Shown here: positions 40,655 to 48,953 of the stretch, piece after piece
Position numbering within the stretch: position 1 is the stretch's first letter
Layout of the letters: every line of letters begins with the position of its first letter
Origin: Candidatus Nitrosopumilus sp.
GTDB taxonomy: Archaea; Thermoproteota; Nitrososphaeria; Nitrososphaerales; Nitrosopumilaceae
DNA: 64,000 nucleotides
Assembly (NCBI RefSeq): GCF_028278985.1
Contig: NZ_JANQTA010000018.1
Location: 88,816 to 152,815, forward strand
Reading direction: 5' to 3'
Translations under genes and position numbers: made by a program
Notes under the pieces: generated by a model
Databases searched by the model: none
What the model was told of the DNA's origin: nothing
The model's input: the letters and a program-made list of their open reading frames with translations, nothing else

Positions 40655-41036
40655 ATCCTATCAAAAACCCTCCAATTCCTTTTTGTGTTGCATCATGATG
40701 AGACATTACTCCTTGATTTGTTGTTACCAATAACATGCCTCTATTGTATGCTGGTAGGTATTGTTGCTCCCAATTGTTGAACTCATCAGTTTTTACTTTG
40801 AATCTTGGTGAAATTGCACCACATTTTGTTATTTTTGCTAATAGTTTGATTTTGAATTTTCCTCCTCTTTTGTCATCAACATGCTCAAATTCTCCGATGT
40901 ATCCATCTCTTTGTAGAGTTTTGAGAACCTCAATTCCTAATTTTGATGTTGGAAGGATAGTGCATTCACTCTTTCTTCTTGTTTCATTATTGAAAATTGT
41001 GACAAATAGATTTGCTAAAACATTACTTGCTGGCAT
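40644..41036 (-). CDS. rps8: Ribosomal protein uS8
   Basis: A 130-residue protein. It starts MPASNVLANLFVTIFNNETR and contains the conserved C-terminal MLLVTTNQGVMSHHDA element that binds 16S rRNA. It follows rps14 by 4 bases and overlaps rpl6 by 11. The plus-strand ORF 40735-41064 is a shadow. Confidence 0.96.
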   Translation of the reverse strand: MPASNVLANLFVTIFNNETRRKSECTILPTSKLGIEVLKTLQRDGYIGEFEHVDDKRGGKFKIKLLAKITKCGAISPRFKVKTDEFNNWEQQYLPAYNRGMLLVTTNQGVMSHHDATQKGIGGFLIGYVY

Positions 41037-41040
41037 GGTA

Positions 41041-41220
41041 TCACCTATTTTTCCTAAATCCTAAAGAAACAGCTACTTCTCTGAAGCATCTTCTGCATAT
41101 CATCAAGTCATATTTCTGAATAACTGCAGTATAATCTCCGCATCTTTTACACCATCTTGATCCTCTGCCAAAGTCGTGTTTTTTTCTTCCAGTAAATTCG
41201 TAAGATCTATCTTTTGCCAT
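41041..41220 (-). CDS. rps14: Ribosomal protein uS14 (zinc type)
   Basis: Not in the ORF track. A 59-residue protein with C24/C27 (CKRC) and C42/C45 (CRRC) binding zinc, and the C-terminal FREVAVSLGFRKNR. It fills the rpl5-rps8 gap in the usual archaeal order. Its start overlaps the rpl5 stop by one base. Confidence 0.97.
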   Translation of the reverse strand: MAKDRSYEFTGRKKHDFGRGSRWCKRCGDYTAVIQKYDLMICRRCFREVAVSLGFRKNR

Positions 41221-41741
41221 TATGCTACAGTCACTCCAAATTCTTTTGCTAGATAATCCTTTGCTTCTTGGCTTGTAATGATGTGAGATTTTCCAACACT
41301 TGCTTTGTGTTTACTTCTTGTTCTAACACCATAACCAGGTCTTGTTAATGTAACAGCAATTCCTAATCCTAAAATTCCAATTTGAGGATCATATTTTACA
41401 CCTGGAATATCGATGTGTTCACTAATTCCAAATGAATAATTACCAAAGTTGTCAAATGATCTGCCGTTAACTGTATTTCCTTTTGCTTCTAACAATCTTT
41501 TTAGTAATGCTTTTGCATCTTCTCCTCTGATTGTTACTGCTGCCCCGATTGGTTCTCCTTTTCTTACTCCCCAATCTCTTTGAGTTTCTTTAGCTTCTCT
41601 AGCGCATGATCTTTTTCCTGAGATTTGATCAAGTGCTTTCTTTGCAATTTCAATTACATCGCCAGATTTTCCTACGCCCATGTTTAATACAACTTTTTCA
41701 AGTTTGATTTTTTTCATTGAGGATTCAGTTGTTTGAGACAT
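41220..41741 (-). CDS. rpl5: Ribosomal protein uL5
   Basis: 173 residues. KIKLEKVVLNMGVGKSGD and FGNYSFGISEHIDIPGVKYD are family hallmarks. It binds 5S rRNA. Four bases separate it from rps4e. Confidence 0.96.
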   Translation of the reverse strand: MSQTTESSMKKIKLEKVVLNMGVGKSGDVIEIAKKALDQISGKRSCAREAKETQRDWGVRKGEPIGAAVTIRGEDAKALLKRLLEAKGNTVNGRSFDNFGNYSFGISEHIDIPGVKYDPQIGILGLGIAVTLTRPGYGVRTRSKHKASVGKSHIITSQEAKDYLAKEFGVTVA

Positions 41742-41745
41742 AATA

Positions 41746-42462
41746 TCACTTTAATTGAATAATTGGTTCCTCTTTTCCGATTGGCATTATGATGTCTGCT
41801 GGAATTTCGATTTTTCTTTCTCCTAGTGCAAGAACAACTCTTTTTGGAAGAATAAATGTACCTTCTTCGACACTTTCGATTTTACCGATTTGTCCTGCAT
41901 TGATTCCACGAGTTACCAAACCTTGGCAACCTGTTTCTAATTTGATTACTTCAATAATTTTTTGACTTGGAATTTCAATCAAACATGTATCTCCAACACT
42001 AACTTTAGTATCCGAAATTGTAGAACGCCCATCATGGAAACCAATTTGCATTTTTCCTTTGTTGATTGTTGTCTTTTTTGTGACGATGACTAATTTTTTA
42101 GATTTTTCTGATTCGTTAATTTTAATTGGTTTTAGTAATTTTCCTTCGGTTGGAACTAGACGATAAATGTCTGAAACATTTTCTAGCTCAACTACATCCA
42201 TTAATCCGATTGCATGATGAAGTGATTTTCTAACAACACCGTCAATCTTTACTTTGCCTGAATAGATTGATGTTTTTGCTTCTCTCAAACTTGTTACAAT
42301 CTTTAACATGTCTCTGAGAAATACTGCTGTTGGAACTGAATAGTGTTTTTTGTGTGCACCTGGTCTTGTAGTAATTACAAATCTTTTGTCTTTTCTTGTA
42401 ATGCCCCAAAATTGAGGTGCCATTTGTCGTTTGAGTTTTTTACTTCCAGAAATGCTTACCAT
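41746..42462 (-). CDS. rps4e: Ribosomal protein eS4
   Basis: A 238-residue archaeal/eukaryotic protein. It has SGSKKLKRQMAPQFWGITRKD at the N-terminus, an S4-like RNA-binding part, and a KOW segment (RGINAGQIGKIESVEEGTF) near the end. It overlaps rpl24 by one base. Standard position in the archaeal operon. Confidence 0.96.
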   Translation of the reverse strand: MVSISGSKKLKRQMAPQFWGITRKDKRFVITTRPGAHKKHYSVPTAVFLRDMLKIVTSLREAKTSIYSGKVKIDGVVRKSLHHAIGLMDVVELENVSDIYRLVPTEGKLLKPIKINESEKSKKLVIVTKKTTINKGKMQIGFHDGRSTISDTKVSVGDTCLIEIPSQKIIEVIKLETGCQGLVTRGINAGQIGKIESVEEGTFILPKRVVLALGERKIEIPADIIMPIGKEEPIIQLK

Positions 42463-42962
42463 TAATTCTCATCTTCCTTTTTTTCAGATTTTTCTTCTGC
42501 TTTTGTTTCTTTAGGTGCTTCTTTGACTGTTTCTTTTGGTTTTTCAGCCTTTGTTTCCTTGGGCTCTTCCTTTACTGTTTCTTCTTTAGGCGTAGTTTTA
42601 GGCATGCTACTTGGGTTTTTGCCTTCTAATTTTGCTATTCTCCATTTATCATCTGTGTTTAATGATTTTACAACTAAGTTTGATGTGTGAATGTATACGT
42701 CGTATTTTTCTCCTCTAGTTTGCTCTTTCTTAATTCCTTCAATAGCAACACTACTTTTTTGAGTTGATACTTGTGAAACTTTACCGTCTACTCCTGCAAA
42801 TTCTCCTCTAACAATTGTGACGTTATCGCCTTCGACAACTCTTACACTTCGTTTTCCATATTTCTTTTGTAGATCCTTTGATAGTGCACTGCCAAGTTGT
42901 TTACTTTTTGTTTGGTATGATGCACGATAAATCATATTGTTACGCATTTTAGTTGGTTTCAT
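42462..42962 (-). CDS. rpl24: Ribosomal protein uL24 with Lys/Glu-rich tail
   Basis: 166 residues. The KOW motif ([21 protein letters not shown]) is at about 40-65 and the conserved [10 protein letters not shown] follows. The last about 50 residues are a low-complexity [10 protein letters not shown]-type extension not found in most archaeal uL24, which are about 120 residues long. The core binds 23S rRNA, and the tail may be flexible and exposed. Confidence 0.94.
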   Translation of the reverse strand: MKPTKMRNNMIYRASYQTKSKQLGSALSKDLQKKYGKRSVRVVEGDNVTIVRGEFAGVDGKVSQVSTQKSSVAIEGIKKEQTRGEKYDVYIHTSNLVVKSLNTDDKWRIAKLEGKNPSSMPKTTPKEETVKEEPKETKAEKPKETVKEAPKETKAEEKSEKKEDEN

Positions 42963-42966
42963 CTTT

Positions 42967-43389
42967 TTACACCACCATTGATGCCAAGTTAGCTACTCTT
43001 GGCCATTTTTCTGAAGCTTCTGCTGCTACTGGTCCTTTGATGTCTGTACCTTTTGTTTCTCCTTCTGGAGTGATTAATACTGCTGCATTATCCTCAAAAC
43101 AAACTCTTACTCCGTTTAATCTTCTAACTGCATATTTTTGTCTAACAATAACTGCACCATACACTTGCTTTCTTAATTCTGCTGGACCTTTCTTTACAAC
43201 AACATTACAAAAGTCACCAACGGCTGCTGCTGGCAATCTTGAAACTCTTGTTTTGTGTCTTGGAACATTAATTACTTCTAAAATTTTAGCACCAGAATTA
43301 TCTGCACATACAATTTCAGCTCCGACTGGAATTGATCTAGTGACATATGGACGGAATTCTTCTACTCCTTTACCTGCTTGTTTTGCCAT
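42967..43389 (-). CDS. rpl14: Ribosomal protein uL14
   Basis: A 140-residue protein with [20 protein letters not shown] and [11 protein letters not shown] typical of uL14. It lies at the subunit interface. It is followed by rpl24 after 4 bases and its start codon overlaps the rps17 stop by one base. The 148-residue plus-strand ORF is antisense shadow. Confidence 0.96.
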   Translation of the reverse strand: MAKQAGKGVEEFRPYVTRSIPVGAEIVCADNSGAKILEVINVPRHKTRVSRLPAAAVGDFCNVVVKKGPAELRKQVYGAVIVRQKYAVRRLNGVRVCFEDNAAVLITPEGETKGTDIKGPVAAEASEKWPRVANLASMVV

Positions 43390-43712
43390 TATGATCTAAC
43401 CTCCACAACAACATATGATACTGATTTTGATATTGGTCTGCATTCTGCAGTCAATACTGTATCGCCTAGTTCAACATCAATACATGATGGAACATGTGCA
43501 TGAATGCTACTTTTTCCTCTTGCATATCGTTTGAATTTGTTATAGTAAACTGGTGCATCTTTTTGTAAGGTGATTGTTTGTTTTGCTTTGTTTCCTGTAA
43601 CTTTTCCTTCAAAGAGTTTTCCTCTAATGGCTAGATTTCCACAGAAAGGACAATTTTTGTCATCACATTCTCTCTTTGGATCTTTTACTTTAAGGCCGAT
43701 ATTTCTAGTCAT
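43389..43712 (-). CDS. rps17: Ribosomal protein uS17
   Basis: A 107-residue archaeal-type uS17 with an extra N-terminal CDDKNCPFCG cysteine cluster (possible zinc site), then FEGKVTGNKAKQTITLQKD and HVPSCIDVELGDTVLTAECRP. It overlaps the upstream rnp1 by 4 bases. Confidence 0.95.
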   Translation of the reverse strand: MTRNIGLKVKDPKRECDDKNCPFCGNLAIRGKLFEGKVTGNKAKQTITLQKDAPVYYNKFKRYARGKSSIHAHVPSCIDVELGDTVLTAECRPISKSVSYVVVEVRS

Positions 43713-43975
43713 GATTTTCCTCCTATTCTATCAAATGGTCTTTTTTGGATATTTGAACCATTAACAATTGCTAAAGAACTTCCGATTGAGAATTCCCAAC
43801 TATTGTTTGCTTTTGCAATTGATTTAATTCCGTTTTCTGTATTTAATGTGAACATCGATTTTGTTTCATTTATGATTTTTCCATTTAACCCTACAATTTG
43901 AGGATTAGATGATTCTACAATTTTGGTGTTTAATCCAATAAATTCATGTGATGTAATGTTTGTAGTTGTAATCAT
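43709..43975 (-). CDS. rnp1: RNase P protein component 1 (Rpp29/POP4)
   Basis: An 88-residue Sm-like barrel protein. EFIGLNTKIVESSNPQIVGLNGKI and NETKSMFTL are typical. It assists the RNase P RNA in tRNA 5' processing. It sits between rpl29 and rps17, the usual archaeal position, and overlaps both neighbours by 4 bases. Confidence 0.9.
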   Translation of the reverse strand: MITTTNITSHEFIGLNTKIVESSNPQIVGLNGKIINETKSMFTLNTENGIKSIAKANNSWEFSIGSSLAIVNGSNIQKRPFDRIGGKS

Positions 43976-44178
43976 TTTTCTTTCTTCATCTCGTTTAATC
44001 TGGTCAGCATTCTTGCGATGTCATGTCGAAGTGGTTTTAGTTTTCCACTTTCTTTTCTTAATGTACCTTTAGCTCCATCAACACGTAATTTTGCTAACTC
44101 ACTACGTGATTCTTGGATTTTACTTTTAAGATCTTTTTCGTTCAAGTTGTTAATTGTTTTCATACTGATTCTGGTCAT
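43972..44178 (-). CDS. rpl29: Ribosomal protein uL29
   Basis: 68 residues forming two helices: [20 protein letters not shown] and the C-terminal [17 protein letters not shown]. It lies near the exit tunnel, where SRP and nascent-chain factors dock. It overlaps rps3 and rnp1 by 4 bases each. Confidence 0.94.
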   Translation of the reverse strand: MTRISMKTINNLNEKDLKSKIQESRSELAKLRVDGAKGTLRKESGKLKPLRHDIARMLTRLNEMKKEK

Positions 44179-44930
44179 TTCAATTTGGCCTCCTCTTCCT
44201 CTAGTGTTTCAAGTTCTTTCATCTTTTCTTCTTCCATTGCAATTTGTTCTGATTCTGTTCTTGCTTTCTTTTCAGCTTCTGTTTCATCTCTCATCTTTCC
44301 AGTTTCTGCATCTTTGACTTGTTTTGCTTTCTTTGGTTTTTCTGCCTTTAACTCAAATTCTGGAATGAATTTTTCTTTTCTTGCAATTCTAATTCTGATT
44401 CCAATTAATCCCATTGGGGTTCCTACATGTGCAATGTCTTCATCAACAATAACTTCTGCATGATGACCTGCTCTTGGCAAAACTCCTGCAGTATGTTTCT
44501 CAAATGCTGAACGGTCACCTCTTAATTTTCCTGAAATTGTAATTTGAACACCCATGGCACCATTTTCCATGATTTGTTTTAGAGTCCACATGGTTGCTCT
44601 TCTAAATGCAGTTCCTCTTTCAAGGTGTGATGCCATTCTGTTACACATTACGCTTGGTGATAATTCTGGCTTGTCAATTTCAACTACTGATATTTGAGGG
44701 CTCTTTAATCCAAAGTCTGTTGACAATTTTTCAGTTAGTTCTCTGATTCCTGAACCTTTTCTTCCAATGACAATTCCTGGTCTGGTAACATGTAATGCAA
44801 CCCTTGTACCTGTTGGTGTTTTTGAAATTTCTGCGTGAGAAAATCCTGCTTCTTTAATTGCATCTCTGAGATAATCTTTGAGTAGCATCATGTTGTAGTT
44901 ATCTTTGATTACGTTTTTGACAGATGACAT
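44175..44930 (-). CDS. rps3: Ribosomal protein uS3
   Basis: A 251-residue protein. It contains the KH domain [20 protein letters not shown] and the C-terminal [14 protein letters not shown]...[15 protein letters not shown] part. The last about 50 residues form an acidic/basic helical tail ([12 protein letters not shown]-like end), longer than in most bacteria. It lies at the mRNA entry. Confidence 0.96.
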   Translation of the reverse strand: MSSVKNVIKDNYNMMLLKDYLRDAIKEAGFSHAEISKTPTGTRVALHVTRPGIVIGRKGSGIRELTEKLSTDFGLKSPQISVVEIDKPELSPSVMCNRMASHLERGTAFRRATMWTLKQIMENGAMGVQITISGKLRGDRSAFEKHTAGVLPRAGHHAEVIVDEDIAHVGTPMGLIGIRIRIARKEKFIPEFELKAEKPKKAKQVKDAETGKMRDETEAEKKARTESEQIAMEEEKMKELETLEEEEAKLK

Positions 44931-44933
44931 TTT

Positions 44934-45401
44934 CTAAATCTCCTGGGCCACCAATTCTACATGAGTTAATACATTATTCTTTGGGGTTGCTCTTCCCATT
45001 GCTCTTGGGATGAATCTTTTTACAATCACTCCTTTGTGAACAGTTGCATTTACAATTCTTAATCTGTCTAAATCCATTCCTTTGTATTCTGCATTTGATT
45101 CTAAATTATCTAAAACTTTGATAAATTCGTGAGCTGTTTTTTGTGGATAACGTCCTGACATCATTCCAGGGTCTGATTTGTGTCCTACTTGATTTTTGAA
45201 TCTTCTAAATGCAATTGCTCTGTCTTTGTGAACTACTGCTTGCAAGTAATCTCTTGCTTTTTCAATCGATAATCCTTTGATTGCAACTGCAACTTCTCTT
45301 GCATGTTTATGAGAAATGTCTTTTTCTCTTAATGAAGAACGTACATGACGAGTTGAGTCATAATTTTGGAAAGCGTAACCGAATCTACCCATACTAATCA
45401 C
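44934..45401 (-). CDS. rpl22: Ribosomal protein uL22
   Basis: 155 residues from a GTG at 45401, or 152 from the ATG at 45392 (MGRFGYAFQNYD). HVRSSLREKDISHKHAREVAVA and VHKGVIVKRFIPRAMGRATP belong to uL22, whose loop lines the exit tunnel. The GTG overlaps the rps19 stop. Confidence 0.94.
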   Translation of the reverse strand: MISMGRFGYAFQNYDSTRHVRSSLREKDISHKHAREVAVAIKGLSIEKARDYLQAVVHKDRAIAFRRFKNQVGHKSDPGMMSGRYPQKTAHEFIKVLDNLESNAEYKGMDLDRLRIVNATVHKGVIVKRFIPRAMGRATPKNNVLTHVELVAQEI

Positions 45402-45793
45402 TTCAATGGTACGTAGAGACTGGATCTTGATGCTCCTACACCTGGTGCACCGTGTGAAACTCTCTTGTTTGTTATGACATATTCTCCCAAGTAATGTCCA
45501 ATCATTTCTGTTCTGATTGTAACTGGAAGGAATTCCTTTCCTGAGAAAACATTTACTGTAACATCTACCATGTAAGGTAAGATAATCAAGTCTCTAACAT
45601 GTGTCTTGATTGGATTCTTTAATTTGCCTGCTTTTGCAGCTTTGATTTCTTCAATTAGTTTTCTCTTACCATCTGTAATTCCTCTGGTAAGAGATCTTCT
45701 TTGTCTAGCGTTGAACAATTGGAATAATTTTTCTAATGACATGTTCTCTAGTTCTTCCTTAGGAATTCCTCTGTATGAAAATTCTTTAACCAT
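45398..45793 (-). CDS. rps19: Ribosomal protein uS19
   Basis: 131 residues. THVRDLIILPYMVDVTVNVF, then IRTEMIGHYLGEYVITN and HGAPGVGASRSS are the conserved uS19 elements. Only 44 bases separate it from rpl23, so rpl2, usually found here, is absent. Confidence 0.96.
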   Translation of the reverse strand: MVKEFSYRGIPKEELENMSLEKLFQLFNARQRRSLTRGITDGKRKLIEEIKAAKAGKLKNPIKTHVRDLIILPYMVDVTVNVFSGKEFLPVTIRTEMIGHYLGEYVITNKRVSHGAPGVGASRSSLYVPLK

Positions 45794-45837
45794 GATTCAT
45801 CTCCTCTGCTTGTGTTCTTCGAGTTTTAGTGTCCATA

Positions 45838-46104
45838 TTATAGCATTCCTATCTTTGTTGCGAGGTCTCTTGCTTTTGCGGTATCTGTGAACTGAACAAA
45901 TGCTTTTTTGCCGTAAATTGTTCTGGCAGTGTTAACATTTGTTACTTTTTCGTTGTATAGTGTGTTTACAGCTTCAGCGATTTCTGGCTTACTTGCAGAT
46001 CTCTCTACAATAAAACAAATCTTACTTTCATTTTCAACCATTGCAAATGTTTTTTCTGTAATGTATGGTTTAATGATAATTTTACTTGCTTGATCTACAT
46101 TCAT
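45838..46104 (-). CDS. rpl23: Ribosomal protein uL23
   Basis: An 88-residue protein with IKPYITEKTFAMVENESKIC and FIVERSASKPEIAEAVNTLY typical of uL23. It sits at the tunnel exit and binds 23S rRNA. It overlaps rpl4 by 4 bases. Confidence 0.95.
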   Translation of the reverse strand: MNVDQASKIIIKPYITEKTFAMVENESKICFIVERSASKPEIAEAVNTLYNEKVTNVNTARTIYGKKAFVQFTDTAKARDLATKIGML

Positions 46105-46913
46105 TGTGTTTTCACCATTATCTCCAAGTGTGTTGATTTGATCTTTCCAATTTCTTCAATAGCTGATTTTGTATATACTGTTAATCTAATAGGATCTGAG
46201 CCTGGTGCTAAATCTAAAACGCTAAGATCTTTAACATTTGTTGCTTCGACTCCTGGTAATGCACCGATTGCTTTTGAAATATTTGTTGCATCTTTGGTTA
46301 CAAACAAAACACTTTTTCCTACTTTTTTACTTCTTCCTCTAAGTCTTGATTGACCAGAGCGAGCTTTTCTTGCATCAAGTCTTTTGATATCTTGAGATAG
46401 TTTCAATGAATCTAAGACTTTGGTAATCTCACTTGTTTTAGAAATTGATTCAATGTCATCTGAAACAATAATTGGGAATGATTCAATTCCTTCTACTTTA
46501 TGTCCTCTCGATTCGATTAATTCCTTTGATGCAGTAGCTGCAATTGCTGAACATAATGCTAATTTCTTTTCTTTTTTGTTTAATTTTTTGTAAATGACTT
46601 TTTCAACAATTGGTGGATGAGCTTGTCTTCCTCCTCTTGTGGATGCAACTTCGGCACCTTGACCTTGTCTTCCACCACCACCACCTTGGGCTCTTGCTAC
46701 ACGAGAAACACCTTGTCCTGTTGGAGGATCATTAGAGTCTGCAACTACATCCATTCCTGCTGTTGGTTTTCTTCCTTGTGGTTGGAATTTGTGTGAGTTT
46801 AGATTAGTGTAGGCTTTGTGAATCAATTCCTTTCTATAAGGTGTTGAAAAGACTAATGGAAGTTCAATTTCTCCATCTTTTGTTCCAGAAGAATTAGTTA
46901 CTGTAGTTTTCAT
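46101..46913 (-). CDS. rpl4: Ribosomal protein uL4
   Basis: A 270-residue archaeal uL4. VFSTPYRKELIHKAYTNLNS and the glycine-rich loop VARAQGGGGGRQGQGAEVAS, which reaches into the exit tunnel, are clear. IFVKEATN-like VLFVTKDATNISKAIGALPG follows near the end. It overlaps rpl3 by one base. Confidence 0.96.
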   Translation of the reverse strand: MKTTVTNSSGTKDGEIELPLVFSTPYRKELIHKAYTNLNSHKFQPQGRKPTAGMDVVADSNDPPTGQGVSRVARAQGGGGGRQGQGAEVASTRGGRQAHPPIVEKVIYKKLNKKEKKLALCSAIAATASKELIESRGHKVEGIESFPIIVSDDIESISKTSEITKVLDSLKLSQDIKRLDARKARSGQSRLRGRSKKVGKSVLFVTKDATNISKAIGALPGVEATNVKDLSVLDLAPGSDPIRLTVYTKSAIEEIGKIKSTHLEIMVKTQ

Positions 46914-47905
46914 TATACAACTACCTCCAAGATATTTGGTTTGTTGACTTTGGCTGGAACGTTCCTGATTTGACTTCTTAGTTTGATTAATCTTCTATAT
47001 GTACCTGGAACTGAACCTTTCAAAATTATGAAATCCCCTTTAACTAATCCAAAGTGTTTGTAACCGCCTTTAGGATTGATTTCAATTTGATTGTCGTCAG
47101 TATTTCCCATAATCATTATTCTTTTATCATATTCGACTCTTTGATGGAATCCCATTTGTCCTGCTCTTGGAACTGTATACATAACGTATTGTGGTGAGAT
47201 TGGACCTAAAGAACCAAGTTCTCTAACTGTCTTTCTTGATTTGTGTTGTTTTTTCTTTGCACCATATCTTTGAATGACTCCTTGCCATCCTTTTCCTTTT
47301 GTAATTGCTGCAACATCAACACTTGCACCAGTTTCAAAAATTTGATCAATCTTGATTTCTTTGCCAAGTAATTCTTTAACATGATTGAATTGTTTTGCAA
47401 TGTCGCCGCCACTCACTGATGCTTCAAAGATGTATGGCTTCTTTTGTTCTAAACCTGCAGCACTTGGAGATACTGCCACAATTGCAAAAATTTCTTTAAT
47501 TTTTCCTAATCTTTTTTCTGCATTTTCTAATGCGCCTTCTTTATTTTTTAATGTAATTTCTTTTGCAATGTCTTTTGGAATATCTTCTGCATACACATCA
47601 AACTCTGCGTGTAAACCGTCATGATTTTTTGAATATCCTCTAACTCCTAAAATCAAAACTGGTGGAGTTACTAAAACAGTTCCTAAACTAACTAACTGCT
47701 TTCCTGCATTTGGTGTTTTATCTCTGTCATCAATGCTAACAATCTGAACACATCCTGCTTTGAATCCACAATGAGCTAAAATTTTTGGTTCTTCTGAATC
47801 TAATTTTGGCCAAGCACGAATTCTGGCTTCCATGCTTTTAGCACGTCCTCTAGGTAAGTATGCAAGACTTCCTCTACGTGGTTGACTGTGTTTTCGAGCA
47901 CCCAT
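46913..47905 (-). CDS. rpl3: Ribosomal protein uL3
   Basis: A 330-residue archaeal/eukaryotic-type uL3. HSQPRRGSLAYLPRGRAKSM at the N-terminus, KGKGWQGVIQRYGAKKKQHK and VPRAGQMGFHQRVEYDKRI in the middle are diagnostic. The ATG at 47905 (codon 4) is preferred over 47914 because a TATA box lies 26-35 bases before it. First gene of the operon running to rpl6 and perhaps 39797. An unusual palindromic operator is just upstream. Confidence 0.95.
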   Translation of the reverse strand: MGARKHSQPRRGSLAYLPRGRAKSMEARIRAWPKLDSEEPKILAHCGFKAGCVQIVSIDDRDKTPNAGKQLVSLGTVLVTPPVLILGVRGYSKNHDGLHAEFDVYAEDIPKDIAKEITLKNKEGALENAEKRLGKIKEIFAIVAVSPSAAGLEQKKPYIFEASVSGGDIAKQFNHVKELLGKEIKIDQIFETGASVDVAAITKGKGWQGVIQRYGAKKKQHKSRKTVRELGSLGPISPQYVMYTVPRAGQMGFHQRVEYDKRIMIMGNTDDNQIEINPKGGYKHFGLVKGDFIILKGSVPGTYRRLIKLRSQIRNVPAKVNKPNILEVVV

Positions 47906-47930
47906 TGTTAACACGCGTCATCGAAAACCC

Positions 47931-47940
47931 TCTATTAAAC
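47931..47940 (-). promoter_or_regulatory. TATA box of the ribosomal operon
   Basis: GTTTAATAGA on the minus strand, closely similar to the EF-2 box GTTTAATAGC. It lies 26-35 bases before the rpl3 ATG at 47905. Confidence 0.6.
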
Positions 47941-47950
47941 CAAGTGTTAC

Positions 47951-47984
47951 TTGGTTAACCTACTATTTTTTAATGGTTAACCAA
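47951..47984. promoter_or_regulatory. BirA-like bipartite palindrome upstream of rpl3
   Basis: TTGGTTAACC (47951-47960) and GGTTAACCAA (47975-47984) are exact inverse copies 14 bases apart. The pattern matches the BirA operator layout TTGTNAACC-N14/15-GGTTNACAA known in bacteria and some archaea. It lies about 10 bases upstream of the rpl3 TATA box. The same element occurs in the biotin locus at 57621. Binding by the archaeal biotin regulator is inference. Confidence 0.5.
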
Positions 47985-47997
47985 CTGTGCCTAAAAT

Positions 47998-48108
47998 TTA
48001 TGGTTGAAGCAATTCTGTTGTAATGTTGTAAATTGTGTACGCTCCAATAATAATTCCAACTACACCCATTCCGATAGCTAACAATAAAAAATTCTTTTTT
48101 TCAGCCAT
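47998..48108 (-). CDS. Tiny membrane protein (36 aa) before rpl3
   Basis: Not in the ORF track. One hydrophobic helix (NFLLLAIGMGVVGIIIGAYT) lies between MAEKK and a short tail ending LLQP. It starts 4 bases after the SPOUT gene stop and is co-transcribed with it. Its size is like that of Sec or respiratory accessory subunits, but no assignment is possible. Confidence 0.6.
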   Translation of the reverse strand: MAEKKNFLLLAIGMGVVGIIIGAYTIYNITTELLQP

Positions 48109-48112
48109 TAGA

Positions 48113-48922
48113 TCACATTCTTTGAGAATTAATAATTGCCAATGTTCCTAAAAGTGCTTCTTCTAATCTGACAGTTTCTGTTGCTTGATCTGGGAAAAAA
48201 TTCAATGATTTTGCATTTTGAACATTTTTCATCTTGCCACCTAATATCTCATGAACTCCTTTTTCAGGAGAACCAAACACCAAGAGAGTTTCTTCATTAG
48301 ATTTTACATATTTTGTAAGTTGTTCTCTTGTTGCAATTTTTCCTTTTCGTGATGTAATGATGATGTTGCCTTTCCATTCATTCATTAATGAAAAAAGATT
48401 TGCTCTCTCTTTTACAGAATATCCCCAATATTTTAAAATCTCTGACTTGTTAATTTCTTTCACTGATAATTTTGGATGGCCTTCTTTGAATTGAACTGTA
48501 ACTCTTTTTCCAATAGGTGTTTTTCCAAAGAATGGAACCAGTTGATTTATTCCAACATCAACAAATCGTTTACCTTTTACGCTAATTACAATTCCTTCTC
48601 TGATATCTCCTTGTTTGATTTTTTTTGAATTTGCAGGGGTTACGTGGCTTGCAATTCTTAATGGTTGCAAAACTCCTGCAAATTTCAAATCATTCATTTT
48701 TGGAAACAGTCTTTTTCTCAAGAATTGTGGTGTTTCTAAATATTTTAGAATCATAACCATTAGATTTCCGTCTTGTTTATTTTGACCCTCTTGGTAAACA
48801 TAGATTGTATCAATTTTAAAAATCGCACATGCACGTGCCAATACTGAAATTTTTCTAGTTTTGTCTATTTTTAGGGATTCATCAGAAAGTGATGATTCAG
48901 GAATTGCTACTGATAGTTTCAA
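48113..48922 (-). CDS. SPOUT-family RNA methyltransferase-like protein
   Basis: A 269-residue protein of the Methyltrn_RNA_3/SPOUT1 type (DUF171), which in archaea is usually found directly before rpl3. LSVAIPESSLSDESLKIDKT begins the methyltransferase domain. A small OB-like insertion (REGIVISVKGKRFVDVGIN) is central, and LVFGSPEKGVHEIL is the SAM-binding knot. The RNA target is unknown; the neighbourhood suggests ribosome assembly. Confidence 0.83.
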   Translation of the reverse strand: MKLSVAIPESSLSDESLKIDKTRKISVLARACAIFKIDTIYVYQEGQNKQDGNLMVMILKYLETPQFLRKRLFPKMNDLKFAGVLQPLRIASHVTPANSKKIKQGDIREGIVISVKGKRFVDVGINQLVPFFGKTPIGKRVTVQFKEGHPKLSVKEINKSEILKYWGYSVKERANLFSLMNEWKGNIIITSRKGKIATREQLTKYVKSNEETLLVFGSPEKGVHEILGGKMKNVQNAKSLNFFPDQATETVRLEEALLGTLAIINSQRM

Positions 48923-48953
48923 TGTTATCTAGTCTCACAAGTAGTTAATAGAT

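Noticed and set aside
42953-43399. 148-residue plus-strand ORF over rpl14
   Set aside because: Antisense to a highly conserved ribosomal gene; its sequence has no protein-like features.
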